Shown here one piece after another: positions 6,732-14,571 of a stretch of 15,320 nt of DNA. The stretch's first letter is position 1. Each line of letters begins with the position of its first letter. The position numbers and the translations under genes are program-made. The stretch spans positions 99,081-114,400 of the forward strand of contig DHBS01000014.1 in assembly GCA_002398825.1 (NCBI GenBank), written 5' to 3'. A model generated the notes under the pieces. It was not told where the DNA came from. It searched no databases and saw only the letters and a program-made list of their open reading frames with translations. The DNA comes from Syntrophomonas sp. UBA4922 (lineage in GTDB: Bacteria; Bacillota; Syntrophomonadia; Syntrophomonadales; Syntrophomonadaceae).

Positions 6732-8396
6732 CTAGATTTCCATGATGATAGGGAGAATCATCGGCTTGCGGCCGGTTTTTTCGTAGAGGTGACGGCTAAG
6801 TTTCTCCCGTACCTGGGCTTTAATCATGGCCCACTCGGTCAGTCCTTTCTTCATGCATACTTCCAGGGCTTCCCGTACTTTTTCGCGGGCGTCTTCCATC
6901 AATTCCTCCGACTCGCGCACATAGACAAAGCCGCGGCTGACCAGATCGGGTCCGGCTACAATTTCTATGATTTCTTTGTCAATGGTCACCACAACTATTA
7001 TTATACCGTCCTGGGCTAGCTGCCTGCGGTCCCGCAGCACGATATTGCCGACGTCCCCCACCCCCAGGCCGTCCACCAGGATCTTGCCGGAAGCTACTTT
7101 CCCCGAAACCTGGGCTTTTTCCTTGTCGACTTCCAAGACCTGACCGTTCTCCATCACAAAAATGGAGGAACGCGGCAAGCCGAGGCTCTCCGCCAATTTG
7201 GCATGAGTCATCAGGTGCCGGTACTCTCCATGCACCGGCATGAAATATTTAGGCTTAATAAGGTTTATCAATATCTTTAATTCTTCCTGGGAGGCATGAC
7301 CGGAAACGTGAACCCCCATGCGCTTCTCGTAAATAACCTCTGCACCCTGCCGATAGAGCAGGTCCACGGTGCGGGCCACCAGTTTTTCATTCCCTGGGAT
7401 GGGGGTGGCCGATATAATAACTGTGTCCCCGGGCTCAATCACCACCCAGCGATGATCGGCGGTAGCCATACGGGTCAAGGCCGACATCGGCTCGCCCTGC
7501 GAGCCGGTAGTCACTATCACCATTTGCTCGGGCGGGTATTGGCTGATGTCTTCGATATCCACCAGTATTCCGGGGGGGATATCTATATAACCAAGCTCGC
7601 TGGACACCTGTACGTTATTAACCATGCTGCGTCCTGAGACGGCTACCTTGCGGTTAAATTTCTCAGCGGTGCGGATCACCTGTTGAATGCGATGTACATT
7701 GGAGGCAAAAGTAGTGACGATTATACGGCCATCGCATTGGCCGAAGAGGCTGTCAAAGGTGTTCCCCACCACTTTCTCCGACATGGTAAACCCGGGGCGC
7801 TCAGCATTGGTACTGTCTGAAAGCATTACCAAAACGCCTTTTTCTGCGATTTCCGCCAGTTTGCGAAAATCAACGGTTTCCCCGTCCACCGGAGTTTGAT
7901 CCAGTTTGAAATCCCCGGTATGCAGAATTATTCCCAGGGGGGTATGGATGGCGATAGCTAAACAGTCGGGAATACTGTGGCAGACGCGAATAAACTCCAC
8001 CTGCATATCGCCGAAATCGATGCTGTCGCGGGGTTTGACCACCTGCAAGGATGCATAGTCGATGTCGTGCTCGCGCAGCTTGTTGGCGGCGATCCCTATG
8101 GTTAACCTGCTGCCATAGACCGGCGCGTTAACTTCCTTAAGCATATAGGGAAGCCCGCCTACGTGGTCCTCATGGCCATGGGTTAGCAAAACGCCTTTCA
8201 CTTTGTCCTTATTTTCGATCAAATAGGTAATATCTGGCAACACTATATCTATGCCCAGCAACTCGTCCTCTGGGAACATCAGCCCTGCGTCAATAACCAG
8301 AATGGTGTCACCGTATCTGATTGCCGCCATATTTTTCCCTACTTCCCCCAAACCGCCCAGGGGAATGATCTGTAAGCGGGAATCAAGTCCTGACAC
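6732..8396 (-). CDS. rnj: Ribonuclease J
   Basis: Metallo-beta-lactamase/beta-CASP ribonuclease with 5' exonuclease and endonuclease activity in RNA decay and maturation. Seen in 554 residues (family about 550): the beta-lactamase metal motif HGHEDH at 73-78, His140 in VCHSIPDC, Asp162 in HTGDFKLD, the beta-CASP segment with SDSTNAERPG (193-202) and VSGHASQEE, and the conserved PVHGEYRH near the C-terminal region. The GTG start has AAGGAGG seven bases upstream. The ATG-less start and own promoter make it independent of dapA, from which it is separated by a strong terminator. Its place between dapA and tepA corresponds to rnjB (ymfA) of B. subtilis; a genome with one copy would simply be called rnj, and the other copy, if any, is outside the window. 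Confidence 0.96.
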   Translation of the reverse strand: MSGLDSRLQIIPLGGLGEVGKNMAAIRYGDTILVIDAGLMFPEDELLGIDIVLPDITYLIENKDKVKGVLLTHGHEDHVGGLPYMLKEVNAPVYGSRLTIGIAANKLREHDIDYASLQVVKPRDSIDFGDMQVEFIRVCHSIPDCLAIAIHTPLGIILHTGDFKLDQTPVDGETVDFRKLAEIAEKGVLVMLSDSTNAERPGFTMSEKVVGNTFDSLFGQCDGRIIVTTFASNVHRIQQVIRTAEKFNRKVAVSGRSMVNNVQVSSELGYIDIPPGILVDIEDISQYPPEQMVIVTTGSQGEPMSALTRMATADHRWVVIEPGDTVIISATPIPGNEKLVARTVDLLYRQGAEVIYEKRMGVHVSGHASQEELKILINLIKPKYFMPVHGEYRHLMTHAKLAESLGLPRSSIFVMENGQVLEVDKEKAQVSGKVASGKILVDGLGVGDVGNIVLRDRRQLAQDGIIIVVVTIDKEIIEIVAGPDLVSRGFVYVRESEELMEDAREKVREALEVCMKKGLTEWAMIKAQVREKLSRHLYEKTGRKPMILPIIMEI

Positions 8397-8460
8397 TTGA
8401 GCACCTCCTTATTTAATTTTTTAAAAATGAAAGATACCACCGCACACTTCCACTTGGCTT

Positions 8461-8489
8461 ATTATAGCCGATAATAAGGGTATTAACAA
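8461..8489 (-). promoter_or_regulatory. Housekeeping-type promoter for rnj
   Basis: On the minus strand TTGTTA (8484-8489) and a perfect TATAAT (8461-8466) are separated by exactly 17 bases. Transcription would begin near 8454, leaving a leader of about 60 bases before the GTG. GGCT and AGCC half-sites flank the -10. Confidence 0.75.
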
Positions 8490-8528
8490 CTCCAAGCAAA
8501 CCCTGCCTATAATTAAGCCAACAGACCA

Positions 8529-8587
8529 AAAGGGGGCCTCACGGTTAGTCATTTCTTAACACAATGACTAGCCGTGAGGCCCCCTTT
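8529..8587 (-). terminator. Strong terminator of the asd-dapG-dapA unit
   Basis: Inverted arms of 25 bases (8529-8553 and 8563-8587) with one mismatch and a nine-base loop, starting 12 bases after the dapA stop. On the minus strand the stem ends in CCCCC followed by TTTT. The stem is GC-rich at its base and much longer than usual. Confidence 0.88.
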
Positions 8588-8599
8588 AGAAGCTAATGG

Positions 8600-9478
8600 T
8601 TATAATAGCTGATATCGCGCCAGCAAGGCTTTTATAAATGCTTGTTCGTTTTCACCCGGAGGTGTCAGGGGCAGACGAAATCCGCCCATGTCATGACCGA
8701 GCATATTCAAAGCGGTTTTCACCGGAATGGGATTAGTGGTAATAAACAGGCCCTTAAACATGGCGAACAACTCCCGGTGCAGCTGGCTGGCCCGGTTCAC
8801 CTCTCCGGCCGCAAAGGCCGCAATCATTTCCGCAATAGGTTTGCCGATCACATGGGAGGCGATGCTGACCACGCCATGGGCCCCCAGAGCCATTAAAGGC
8901 AGGGTCAGAGAGTCGTCACCAGAATATACCGTGATTCTTTCCGGGATCATGGTCAAGAGCTGAGAAACCTGATCCATTGAGCCGCTGGCCTCTTTTACCG
9001 CAGTGATGTTTTCCACTTCAGCCAGGCGGGCTATGGTCTCGGGCAAGAGATTAGAACTGGTGCGGCCCGGTACATTATAAAGCATCACCGGCACCGGCAC
9101 ACTCTCTGCGATTTTACGAAAATGCTGGTATAAGCCTTCTTGAGTAGGTTTATTATAATAAGGGGTTACCACCATGACGCCGGCCACACCCGTTTTAACC
9201 GCAGCCTGGCTCAGTTCCACCACCGCTGCGGTATCATTGCAACCGGTTCCTGCCCACACCGGTACACGATCCCCTACTTGATCCTGTACCGTCTGGTAAA
9301 GTTTTAGTTTCTCCTCGTCATTCAACACCGGCGACTCACCGGTTGTGCCGCAAACCACCAGTCCCTCGCTGCCGTTCTTGCAGAGGTACTCGGCTAATTC
9401 AGCTGCTTTGGCGTAATTCACACTCAAGTCTTCGTTATAAGGGGTCACCATCGCCGTCATCAGTCTGGGTACTGCCAT
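8600..9478 (-). CDS. dapA: 4-hydroxy-tetrahydrodipicolinate synthase DapA
   Basis: Condenses pyruvate with aspartate semialdehyde to give hydroxytetrahydrodipicolinate, the branch point to lysine and, in spore formers, dipicolinate. Seen in 292 residues, a TIM barrel of normal length: GTTGESP with Thr45 and Thr46, Tyr134 in MLYNVPGRT, the Schiff-base Lys162 in AVKEASGS, and NPIPVK at 249-254. All catalytic residues are present. The ATG start is preceded by GGTGGTG about eight bases upstream. It follows dapG by 17 bases in the same unit and ends at a strong terminator. Confidence 0.97.
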   Translation of the reverse strand: MAVPRLMTAMVTPYNEDLSVNYAKAAELAEYLCKNGSEGLVVCGTTGESPVLNDEEKLKLYQTVQDQVGDRVPVWAGTGCNDTAAVVELSQAAVKTGVAGVMVVTPYYNKPTQEGLYQHFRKIAESVPVPVMLYNVPGRTSSNLLPETIARLAEVENITAVKEASGSMDQVSQLLTMIPERITVYSGDDSLTLPLMALGAHGVVSIASHVIGKPIAEMIAAFAAGEVNRASQLHRELFAMFKGLFITTNPIPVKTALNMLGHDMGGFRLPLTPPGENEQAFIKALLARYQLL

Positions 9479-9495
9479 CCTACGATCACCACCAT

Positions 9496-10725
9496 TTAAT
9501 TATTTTTCCCCAGTTCAAACTTGTCATGGAGCGCTCTGACCGCCTGTTCCATATGTTCTCTATTCACCAGGCACCATATATTGGTATATGAGTCCCCTGA
9601 TTGCAAAATGGGAATATCATATTCTGTCAAAGCCTCCACAACCTGGGCCATCACCCCGGGGATCCCGGTCATGGCAGCGCCAACTATGGCAACTTTGGCA
9701 CAATTAACTTCCACTCCGGGTTCAAAGCCGATACCCCGCAAGGTTTGTTCGGCCTGCTCAGCCATGTCTTCTCCTACCGTAAACAGAATCAGTTCGGGCT
9801 GCACGCTGATGAAGTCCACACTGATGGAAGCTTCAGCCAGGCACTTAAAAACTTTTAAAGGCACATCCCTCTGCCGGTCAGGCTCTGTGATGCCTATCTT
9901 CAGCTGCGCTATATTCGAGGTGTAAGTGACTCCGGTAATCAGCGCATCGCGGATGATGCTTATGTCGTCATACCCCATGGAATGATGAGTGACCAGGGTG
10001 CCGGTTGAATTGGAAAAAGTGGAACGCACCCGCAACGGTATCCCTCGCTGCATGGCAATTTCCACCGCACGGGGATGGATCACCTTGGCTCCATCCCGGG
10101 CCAACTGGCAGATTTCATTGTAAGTAATGGCGTTTAAAAGTCTGGCATTGGTTACAATGCGCGGATCAGCGGTCATAATGCCTTCCACATCGGTAAAAAT
10201 ATCAATAAATTCAGCATTCAAAGCCACACCCAAAGCACTGGCGGTGGTGTCGCTGCCGCCCCGTCCCAGAGTGGTTAATTCTCCCTCTTCGGCAGTGCCC
10301 TGAAAACCGGCAATAACCGGAACAATCCCCTGTTCCAGACATTCCATTACATTCTTGGGATTGACATATAGAATATGTGCGTTGCCGTAGTTTCCATCGG
10401 TGACCAACCCGGCCTGGGCTCCGTTAAAGAAGCGGGCCGCGATCCCCATGGCGTTCAAATGCGATGATAAAATCAAGCCCGAGATCATTTCGCCACAGGA
10501 CATCAAAAGATCCAGCTCCCGCGGGTTGGGTGAAGGATTTACCGCCCGCATCATATTGATGAAGGTGTCGGTAGCATAAGGATCTCCGGTCCTGCCTATA
10601 GCCGAAACCACCACCGCTACTCTATAACCTTCAGCTAGAGTCTGGCTGACAATTTGGCAAACCTGGGCTCTGGCCTGCGAGGTGGCCAGAGAGGTACCAC
10701 CATATTTCTGAACAACTATCCTCAG
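9496..10725 (-). CDS. dapG: Aspartate kinase, DapG type (probable CTG start)
   Basis: Phosphorylates aspartate, the first step of the pathway; DapG-type enzymes of Bacillus respond to meso-diaminopimelate. Seen in 409 residues: kinase signature QKYGGTS (6-12), SAIGRTGDPY (41-50), ELTTLGRGGSDTTA (149-162), DVEGIMTADPR (179-189), and two C-terminal ACT domains (about 260-405) including ISVDFISVQ and the GIPGVMAQV segment. AGGAAGG at 10734-10740 ends eight bases before CTG 10723-10725, and LRIVVQKYGGTS then aligns residue for residue with B. subtilis MKIIVQKFGGTS. The in-frame GTG at 10732-10734 overlaps that ribosome site, and TTG at 10773 lies inside asd without one. The gene follows asd directly; the ribosome site covers the asd stop. 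Confidence 0.95.
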   Translation of the reverse strand: MRIVVQKYGGTSLATSQARAQVCQIVSQTLAEGYRVAVVVSAIGRTGDPYATDTFINMMRAVNPSPNPRELDLLMSCGEMISGLILSSHLNAMGIAARFFNGAQAGLVTDGNYGNAHILYVNPKNVMECLEQGIVPVIAGFQGTAEEGELTTLGRGGSDTTASALGVALNAEFIDIFTDVEGIMTADPRIVTNARLLNAITYNEICQLARDGAKVIHPRAVEIAMQRGIPLRVRSTFSNSTGTLVTHHSMGYDDISIIRDALITGVTYTSNIAQLKIGITEPDRQRDVPLKVFKCLAEASISVDFISVQPELILFTVGEDMAEQAEQTLRGIGFEPGVEVNCAKVAIVGAAMTGIPGVMAQVVEALTEYDIPILQSGDSYTNIWCLVNREHMEQAVRALHDKFELGKNN

Positions 10726-10738
10726 TTTAAACACCTTC

Positions 10739-11755
10739 CTAATAGAGGTTTTTCTCCGCGACGATCTCAGCAATCTGAATCGCGTTGGTCGCCGCGCCTT
10801 TCCTGATCTGATCGGCAGCTACCCACAGAGCCAGACCATTTTCACAGGACAGATCCCTGCGAATACGGCCCACAAAAACCTCGTCGCGGTCGGAGCTAAA
10901 AAGCGGCATCGGATATATGTTCTGCTCGGGGCTATCCTGCACTACCACCCCGGGGGCAGCGGCCAAAATCTGTCGGGCTTCATCGGGGGATAAGGTTTTT
11001 TCGGTTTCTATATATATCGATTCGGAATGACTGCGGTATACCGGAATTCGTACCGCGGTTGCCGCAATCCGCAACTCAGGGGCGTGCATTATCTTCTGGG
11101 TCTCTAAGACCATTTTCATTTCTTCTCTGGTATAGGCGTTATCTTCGAAAACATCGATATGCGGAATCACGTTAAATGCTATGGGGTGAACAAATACGTT
11201 CAGTTCCGGATCTATACCCTGCATAGCGGCCTGGATGTGCTGATCCAGTTCATCCAAACCGGCTTTGCCCGCACCGGACACCGCCTGGTAGGTAGAAACC
11301 AGGATCCTTTTGATAACGGCTGCCTTATGCAAAGGATTAATGGCTACCACCATAATAATTGTGGAGCAATTGGGATTGGCGATGATGCCTTTATGCATGG
11401 CAATATCGTCGCCATTCACCTCTGGAACCACCAGAGGCACCTCGGGGTCCATGCGAAACGCATAGCTGTTGTCTATCACCACGCAGTTCTGGGCTACAAT
11501 ACCCGGAGCCATCATTTTGCTGACATCGGATCCGACTGCTAAAAGCGCTATATCGGCACGCTTAAAGGCTTCCGGGCTTGCTCCGGCCACAGTATACTCT
11601 TCGCCCTTGAATTTCAAGCGGGTTCCGGCTTCGCGGGGATCTGCCAAGCATATCAATTCCCGCACCGGAAAATTCCTCTCTTCCAAGACCTTGAGCATTT
11701 CCTGCCCTACCGCGCCTGTCGCACCCACTATTGCCAACTTAATTCCTACGGCCAT
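10739..11755 (-). CDS. asd: Aspartate-semialdehyde dehydrogenase
   Basis: Reduces aspartyl phosphate to aspartate semialdehyde with NADPH, supplying lysine/diaminopimelate and the threonine-methionine branch. Seen in 338 residues: Rossmann motif GATGAVGQE (11-19), catalytic Cys130 in NPNCSTI, SGAGKAGLDEL (160-170), the substrate-binding VRIPVYRSHSE (235-245) with His243, and a typical C-terminal nucleotide-domain helix. Length is normal. The ATG start (11753-11755) has AGGAGG 11 bases upstream; an in-frame TTG at 11776 overlaps that ribosome site and is unlikely. A housekeeping promoter sits immediately upstream, so asd heads the asd-dapG-dapA unit while also lying directly after dpaB, as spoVFB-asd do in B. 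subtilis. Confidence 0.97.
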   Translation of the reverse strand: MAVGIKLAIVGATGAVGQEMLKVLEERNFPVRELICLADPREAGTRLKFKGEEYTVAGASPEAFKRADIALLAVGSDVSKMMAPGIVAQNCVVIDNSYAFRMDPEVPLVVPEVNGDDIAMHKGIIANPNCSTIIMVVAINPLHKAAVIKRILVSTYQAVSGAGKAGLDELDQHIQAAMQGIDPELNVFVHPIAFNVIPHIDVFEDNAYTREEMKMVLETQKIMHAPELRIAATAVRIPVYRSHSESIYIETEKTLSPDEARQILAAAPGVVVQDSPEQNIYPMPLFSSDRDEVFVGRIRRDLSCENGLALWVAADQIRKGAATNAIQIAEIVAEKNLY

Positions 11756-11803
11756 CGGATTCGTTACCTCCTGCAAATAATACTAAGAAAATACTATTTA
11801 TAT

Positions 11804-11832
11804 AATATAGCACACCGTTTTGACCGACTCAA
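11804..11832 (-). promoter_or_regulatory. Housekeeping-type promoter for asd-dapG-dapA
   Basis: Minus strand: TTGAGT (11827-11832), 17 bases, then TATATT (11804-11809), with TGC just before the -10 as in extended promoters. It begins right after the dpaB stop and gives a leader of about 40 bases. No terminator is visible between dpaB and asd, so sporulation transcripts from dpaA may also read through. Confidence 0.7.
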
Positions 11833-11836
11833 TGAA

Positions 11837-12442
11837 TTAGCGGGGGCCGAGCAAGACCGGCTGCAGTTGTTTGCCTTCTAAAGCAGAGACGATAGTATCG
11901 TAGACCAGGTCCATATCAGCTTGCAGGGAATTGCTTTTTTCCATGGGATTATCCTGTCTGAAGGGTACAAAATAAATATTTTTTGTATTGAGCAACAGGC
12001 CGATGTTTTTAGCGTTCAGCCCCAAGCCGTCATTGGTAGAGATGGCAATAACTACCGGACGCTGATTCCTGAGCTGAGCTTTCATGGCCATTAAGGCGGG
12101 CGTGTCAACAATACCGTTGGCAAATTTGGCAATACTATTGCCGGTAGCCGGCATAACCGCGACAACATCCAGCAACTTCTGGGGTCCGATCGGTTCTGCC
12201 CCGACTATGCTGTTAATAACGCCGCGTCCAGTGATATCATGGATTTCCTGTTTTAAATCATCCACCCGGTAAAAACGGTTGTCGGTTTGGTCGGCGGTAT
12301 ATGAAAAAATGGTATAAAGTTCTGCCCCTGCCTCCCGTAGTCTCTTGAGCTGGAGCATGATTTCCCCAACGGTGCAATGCGACCCGGTTACAACCACTCC
12401 GATTCTGATATTGTCCAGCCGCTTTTCCAGTACAGTGTTCAC
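11837..12442 (-). CDS. dpaB: Dipicolinate synthase subunit B
   Basis: Flavoprotein-family partner of DpaA in making dipicolinic acid in the mother cell during sporulation (SpoVFB). Seen in 201 residues: the flavoprotein start IRIGVVVTGSHCTVGE (12-27), and PATGNSIAKFANGIVDTPAL (98-117), the segment typical of this decarboxylase-like fold; then AISTNDGLGLNAKNIG and IYFVPFRQDNP. Length matches B. subtilis SpoVFB (about 200). I chose GTG at 12440-12442 because GGAGG (12451-12455) lies eight bases upstream; the in-frame GTG at 12449-12451 overlaps that ribosome site. The stop of dpaA is 15 bases away, so the two subunits are co-transcribed. Confidence 0.95.
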   Translation of the reverse strand: MNTVLEKRLDNIRIGVVVTGSHCTVGEIMLQLKRLREAGAELYTIFSYTADQTDNRFYRVDDLKQEIHDITGRGVINSIVGAEPIGPQKLLDVVAVMPATGNSIAKFANGIVDTPALMAMKAQLRNQRPVVIAISTNDGLGLNAKNIGLLLNTKNIYFVPFRQDNPMEKSNSLQADMDLVYDTIVSALEGKQLQPVLLGPR

Positions 12443-12457
12443 ATTTTTCACCTCCGT

Positions 12458-13372
12458 TCAATCCAGGAGCAGGGGTTCGCCCAACCTGGACATTTCTTGC
12501 ACAATCAATCTAGGTACAACCTCGGCCAGGATCTTGCCTGAGGTGACCGGAGCCACCTTGCCGGGAAGCCCCGGAGCCAAAATGGCTTTAAGACCAAAAT
12601 TATTGGCGGCTTCAAAATCAGTTCCGCCGGGTTGTGTGGCCAGGTCGATAACAACCATATTGGGGTTGGCATGTTTTAAAGATTCGGCAGTGAGAACAAG
12701 GGCCGGAACCGTATTAAACACCAGATCACTGTCCTTCATGATCTGCTTGAGCTGATCATACTCAGCCCGGCGGCATCCCATCTCCTGGGCTCTGGCTAGC
12801 TGCCCCTGATTGCGCGCCACTACGGTTACTTCTGCGCCAAGCGCCTTTAAGCATCTGGCCAGGGTGATGCCGACGCGTCCAAATCCTATGACACAAGACT
12901 TACTGCCATGAATGGTTATGCGGCTCTCCATTATGGCTATCTGCAGAGCACCTTCAGCAGTGGGAATTGAGTTGGGTATGGCGATTTCATCTATTTCAGC
13001 GATTTCCAGAAGACTGAGGTTTAGGGTCTCACACCATTCCTTGAGGTAGGGACGAGCGGAACCAATAATGACCAGGGCATGGGCAGGCAGCATCTGCAAA
13101 GCCGAATAGGTTAAAAGCAGCGGCTCCTCGGTATATACCGCGCGGATGACCCCCTCGGGGTTGGTTCCGGGAAGAGGCATGATAACGACTTCCGCTTCCT
13201 TACATGCGTCCTCGACAGTGTTCACCGGCAGGGCGCCATGGCAGACCATATCGCGGGGAAAACCGGCTACTGTAACCGTAGCCCCCATTTTCACCAATTC
13301 GTGCACCAGAATCGCTTCCCGGTCATCTCCGCCCAATACGGCAATTTTTATTCCAGACAACACTGAACTCAC
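12458..13372 (-). CDS. dpaA: Dipicolinate synthase subunit A
   Basis: NAD(P)-binding oxidoreductase subunit that, with DpaB, converts hydroxytetrahydrodipicolinate to dipicolinic acid, the calcium chelator of the spore core (SpoVFA). Seen in 304 residues: an N-terminal Rossmann-like domain (IKIAVLGGDDREAILVHEL, 8-26, the family's D-R hallmark), MPLPGTNPEG (65-74), EIAEIDEIAIPNSIPTAEGA (123-142), and a second Rossmann domain with VIGFGRVG (161-168), ending in APVTSGKILAEVV. Length is the usual one. The GTG start has AAGGAGG six bases upstream. It is separated from dapB by a terminator and has a sporulation-like promoter of its own. Confidence 0.96.
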   Translation of the reverse strand: MSSVLSGIKIAVLGGDDREAILVHELVKMGATVTVAGFPRDMVCHGALPVNTVEDACKEAEVVIMPLPGTNPEGVIRAVYTEEPLLLTYSALQMLPAHALVIIGSARPYLKEWCETLNLSLLEIAEIDEIAIPNSIPTAEGALQIAIMESRITIHGSKSCVIGFGRVGITLARCLKALGAEVTVVARNQGQLARAQEMGCRRAEYDQLKQIMKDSDLVFNTVPALVLTAESLKHANPNMVVIDLATQPGGTDFEAANNFGLKAILAPGLPGKVAPVTSGKILAEVVPRLIVQEMSRLGEPLLLD

Positions 13373-13412
13373 TGTCTTCCTCCTTTATAGATGTAGTGGC
13401 TACAATTATTAG

Positions 13413-13442
13413 CATTATATGTGTACTTATCAGAACTGGTGC
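13413..13442 (-). promoter_or_regulatory. Candidate mother-cell (sigma-K-like) promoter of dpaAB
   Basis: Minus strand: GCACC (13438-13442), a 16-base spacer, then CATATAATG (13413-13421). This resembles the sigma-K pattern (AC near -35, CATA-three-TA at -10) with one -10 mismatch; spoVFA of B. subtilis is known to be sigma-K dependent. The same bases contain TATAAT, so a housekeeping factor cannot be excluded, though no matching -35 is seen. The leader would be about 35 bases. Confidence 0.4.
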
Positions 13443-13465
13443 CTGTCTGGAACCGGCCCTGGATG

Positions 13466-13497
13466 GCCTTAAAGCAGGCAATAAAGCCGTTTAAGGC
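13466..13497. repeat. Inverted repeat between dapB terminator and dpaA promoter
   Basis: GCCTTAAA (13466-13473) and TTTAAGGC (13490-13497) are exact eight-base arms around 16 bases. No T-run follows on either strand. It may be a second hairpin after the dapB terminator, or an operator near the dpaA promoter; neither can be decided by eye. Confidence 0.4.
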
Positions 13498-13504
13498 TGG
13501 CTGG

Positions 13505-13538
13505 ATAAAAAATGTCGCTGGTGCAATTCCAGCGACAT
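13505..13538 (-). terminator. Terminator of dapB
   Basis: Ten-base perfect arms ATGTCGCTGG (13512-13521) and CCAGCGACAT (13529-13538) with a seven-base loop, followed on the minus strand by TTTTTTAT. It lies 47 bases past the dapB stop. A T-rich tract also follows on the plus strand, so it may work both ways. Confidence 0.88.
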
Positions 13539-13585
13539 GGTGGGTTTATTTTTTAAATATAGCCAGAAATGCCAGCAACTCATAC

Positions 13586-14383
13586 TTACATCAGGGCGTC
13601 CATGCCGTAAACCAGTCCTTTTATCCCTACGATTTTTTGCACTGCCATCACTACCCCGGGCATGAAACCAACCCGGTCGTAGGAGTCGTGGCGAATGGTC
13701 AAGCTCTGTCCGGGCCCGCCAAAAATCACTTCCTGGTGAGCCACAAAACCGGGCAGACGCACGCTGTGAATGCGGATATCTCCCGCCTTGCCGCCTCGAC
13801 TGCCGGGTATTTTCTCAAATTCGCGGGAGTTCCTGGGAGGTTGTATGCCCCGGTTGGCATTGATCATCTCTGCAGTCTTTAAGGCCGTACCCGAGGGGGC
13901 GTCCATTTTTTGATCATGATGGGTTTCTATAATCTCTACATCGGGGAGGTAGCGGGCTGCTTCCTGGGCGAATTTCATCATTAAGACCGCCCCGATAGCG
14001 AAGTTGGGGATTACTGCCACCCCGGTTCCGTTGGCCTGGGCCAATTGCTCCAATTGGGAAAGTTCCGCTTCGTTAAGACCGGTGGTGCCTACCACACAGT
14101 TCACCCCGCAGGCTAAAGCCCGGCGGGTGTTATTGAAAACCGCCTGAGGGTTGGTAAAGTCAATCATAACATCGGGCTTAACCTTTGCGATCAAGCCTTC
14201 CAGGTCATTCTCCAGATCCAGACCGCAGTCTATGCCGGTAAGTTCGGCAAAAGAAACCCCGGGATGCATTACATCCACCAGGCCCGCAATTGCCATGTCG
14301 AGTCTGTTCTCCAGGGCTTTGACGGTTTCCCGCCCCATTTTGCCCAGAGCGCCGACAATAATAACCTTTATCGGTGTTGACAT
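13586..14383 (-). CDS. dapB: 4-hydroxy-tetrahydrodipicolinate reductase DapB
   Basis: Reduces the DapA product to tetrahydrodipicolinate with NAD(P)H, committing it to diaminopimelate and lysine rather than to dipicolinate. Seen in 265 residues: nucleotide loop VGALGKMGR (10-18), VDVMHPG (37-42), FTNP at 76-79, VVGTTG (97-102), PNFAIGAVLMM (126-136), and the catalytic signature ETHHDQKMDAPSGTA (153-167) with His155, His156 and Lys159. All family residues are present and length is normal. The ATG start has GGGAGG about seven bases upstream. Unlike in B. subtilis, where dapB lies elsewhere, it sits next to dpaA, so the two enzymes competing for the same intermediate are neighbours but are separated by a terminator. 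Confidence 0.97.
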   Translation of the reverse strand: MSTPIKVIIVGALGKMGRETVKALENRLDMAIAGLVDVMHPGVSFAELTGIDCGLDLENDLEGLIAKVKPDVMIDFTNPQAVFNNTRRALACGVNCVVGTTGLNEAELSQLEQLAQANGTGVAVIPNFAIGAVLMMKFAQEAARYLPDVEIIETHHDQKMDAPSGTALKTAEMINANRGIQPPRNSREFEKIPGSRGGKAGDIRIHSVRLPGFVAHQEVIFGGPGQSLTIRHDSYDRVGFMPGVVMAVQKIVGIKGLVYGMDALM

Positions 14384-14426
14384 ACTTCAACCTCCCATTA
14401 TTTCCTAGCATTTAGTTTTATATATT

Positions 14427-14455
14427 TTGTTACCGCAGTCAAGATTTGTTATAAT
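14427..14455 (+). promoter_or_regulatory. Strong promoter-like site pointing away from dapB
   Basis: Plus strand: TTGTTA (14427-14432), exactly 17 bases, then perfect TATAAT (14450-14455). It points into a 160-base stretch with no recognised plus-strand gene and toward the convergent gene ending at 14622. It overlaps the minus-strand dapB promoter. Whether it is active is unknown. Confidence 0.5.
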
Positions 14456-14476
14456 CTGCTATATCAACATGAACAA
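14448..14476 (-). promoter_or_regulatory. Probable promoter of dapB
   Basis: Minus strand: TTGTTC (14471-14476), 17 bases, then TATAAC (14448-14453), giving a leader of about 58 bases. A second weaker pair, TTGACT (14437-14442) with TAAAAC (14415-14420) at 16 bases, lies just downstream. Both overlap the plus-strand site, so the two directions should compete. No lysine-riboswitch sequence was recognised in the leader. Confidence 0.5.
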
Positions 14477-14571
14477 CGGGGCTGGCCGGTTGCTTCCCCG
14501 TCCCGGCAGGAATGAGGAGATGACGCCCTGGCCCGATCGACAGTTGCGCCGGCCTATTTTCACGAAAAAAT

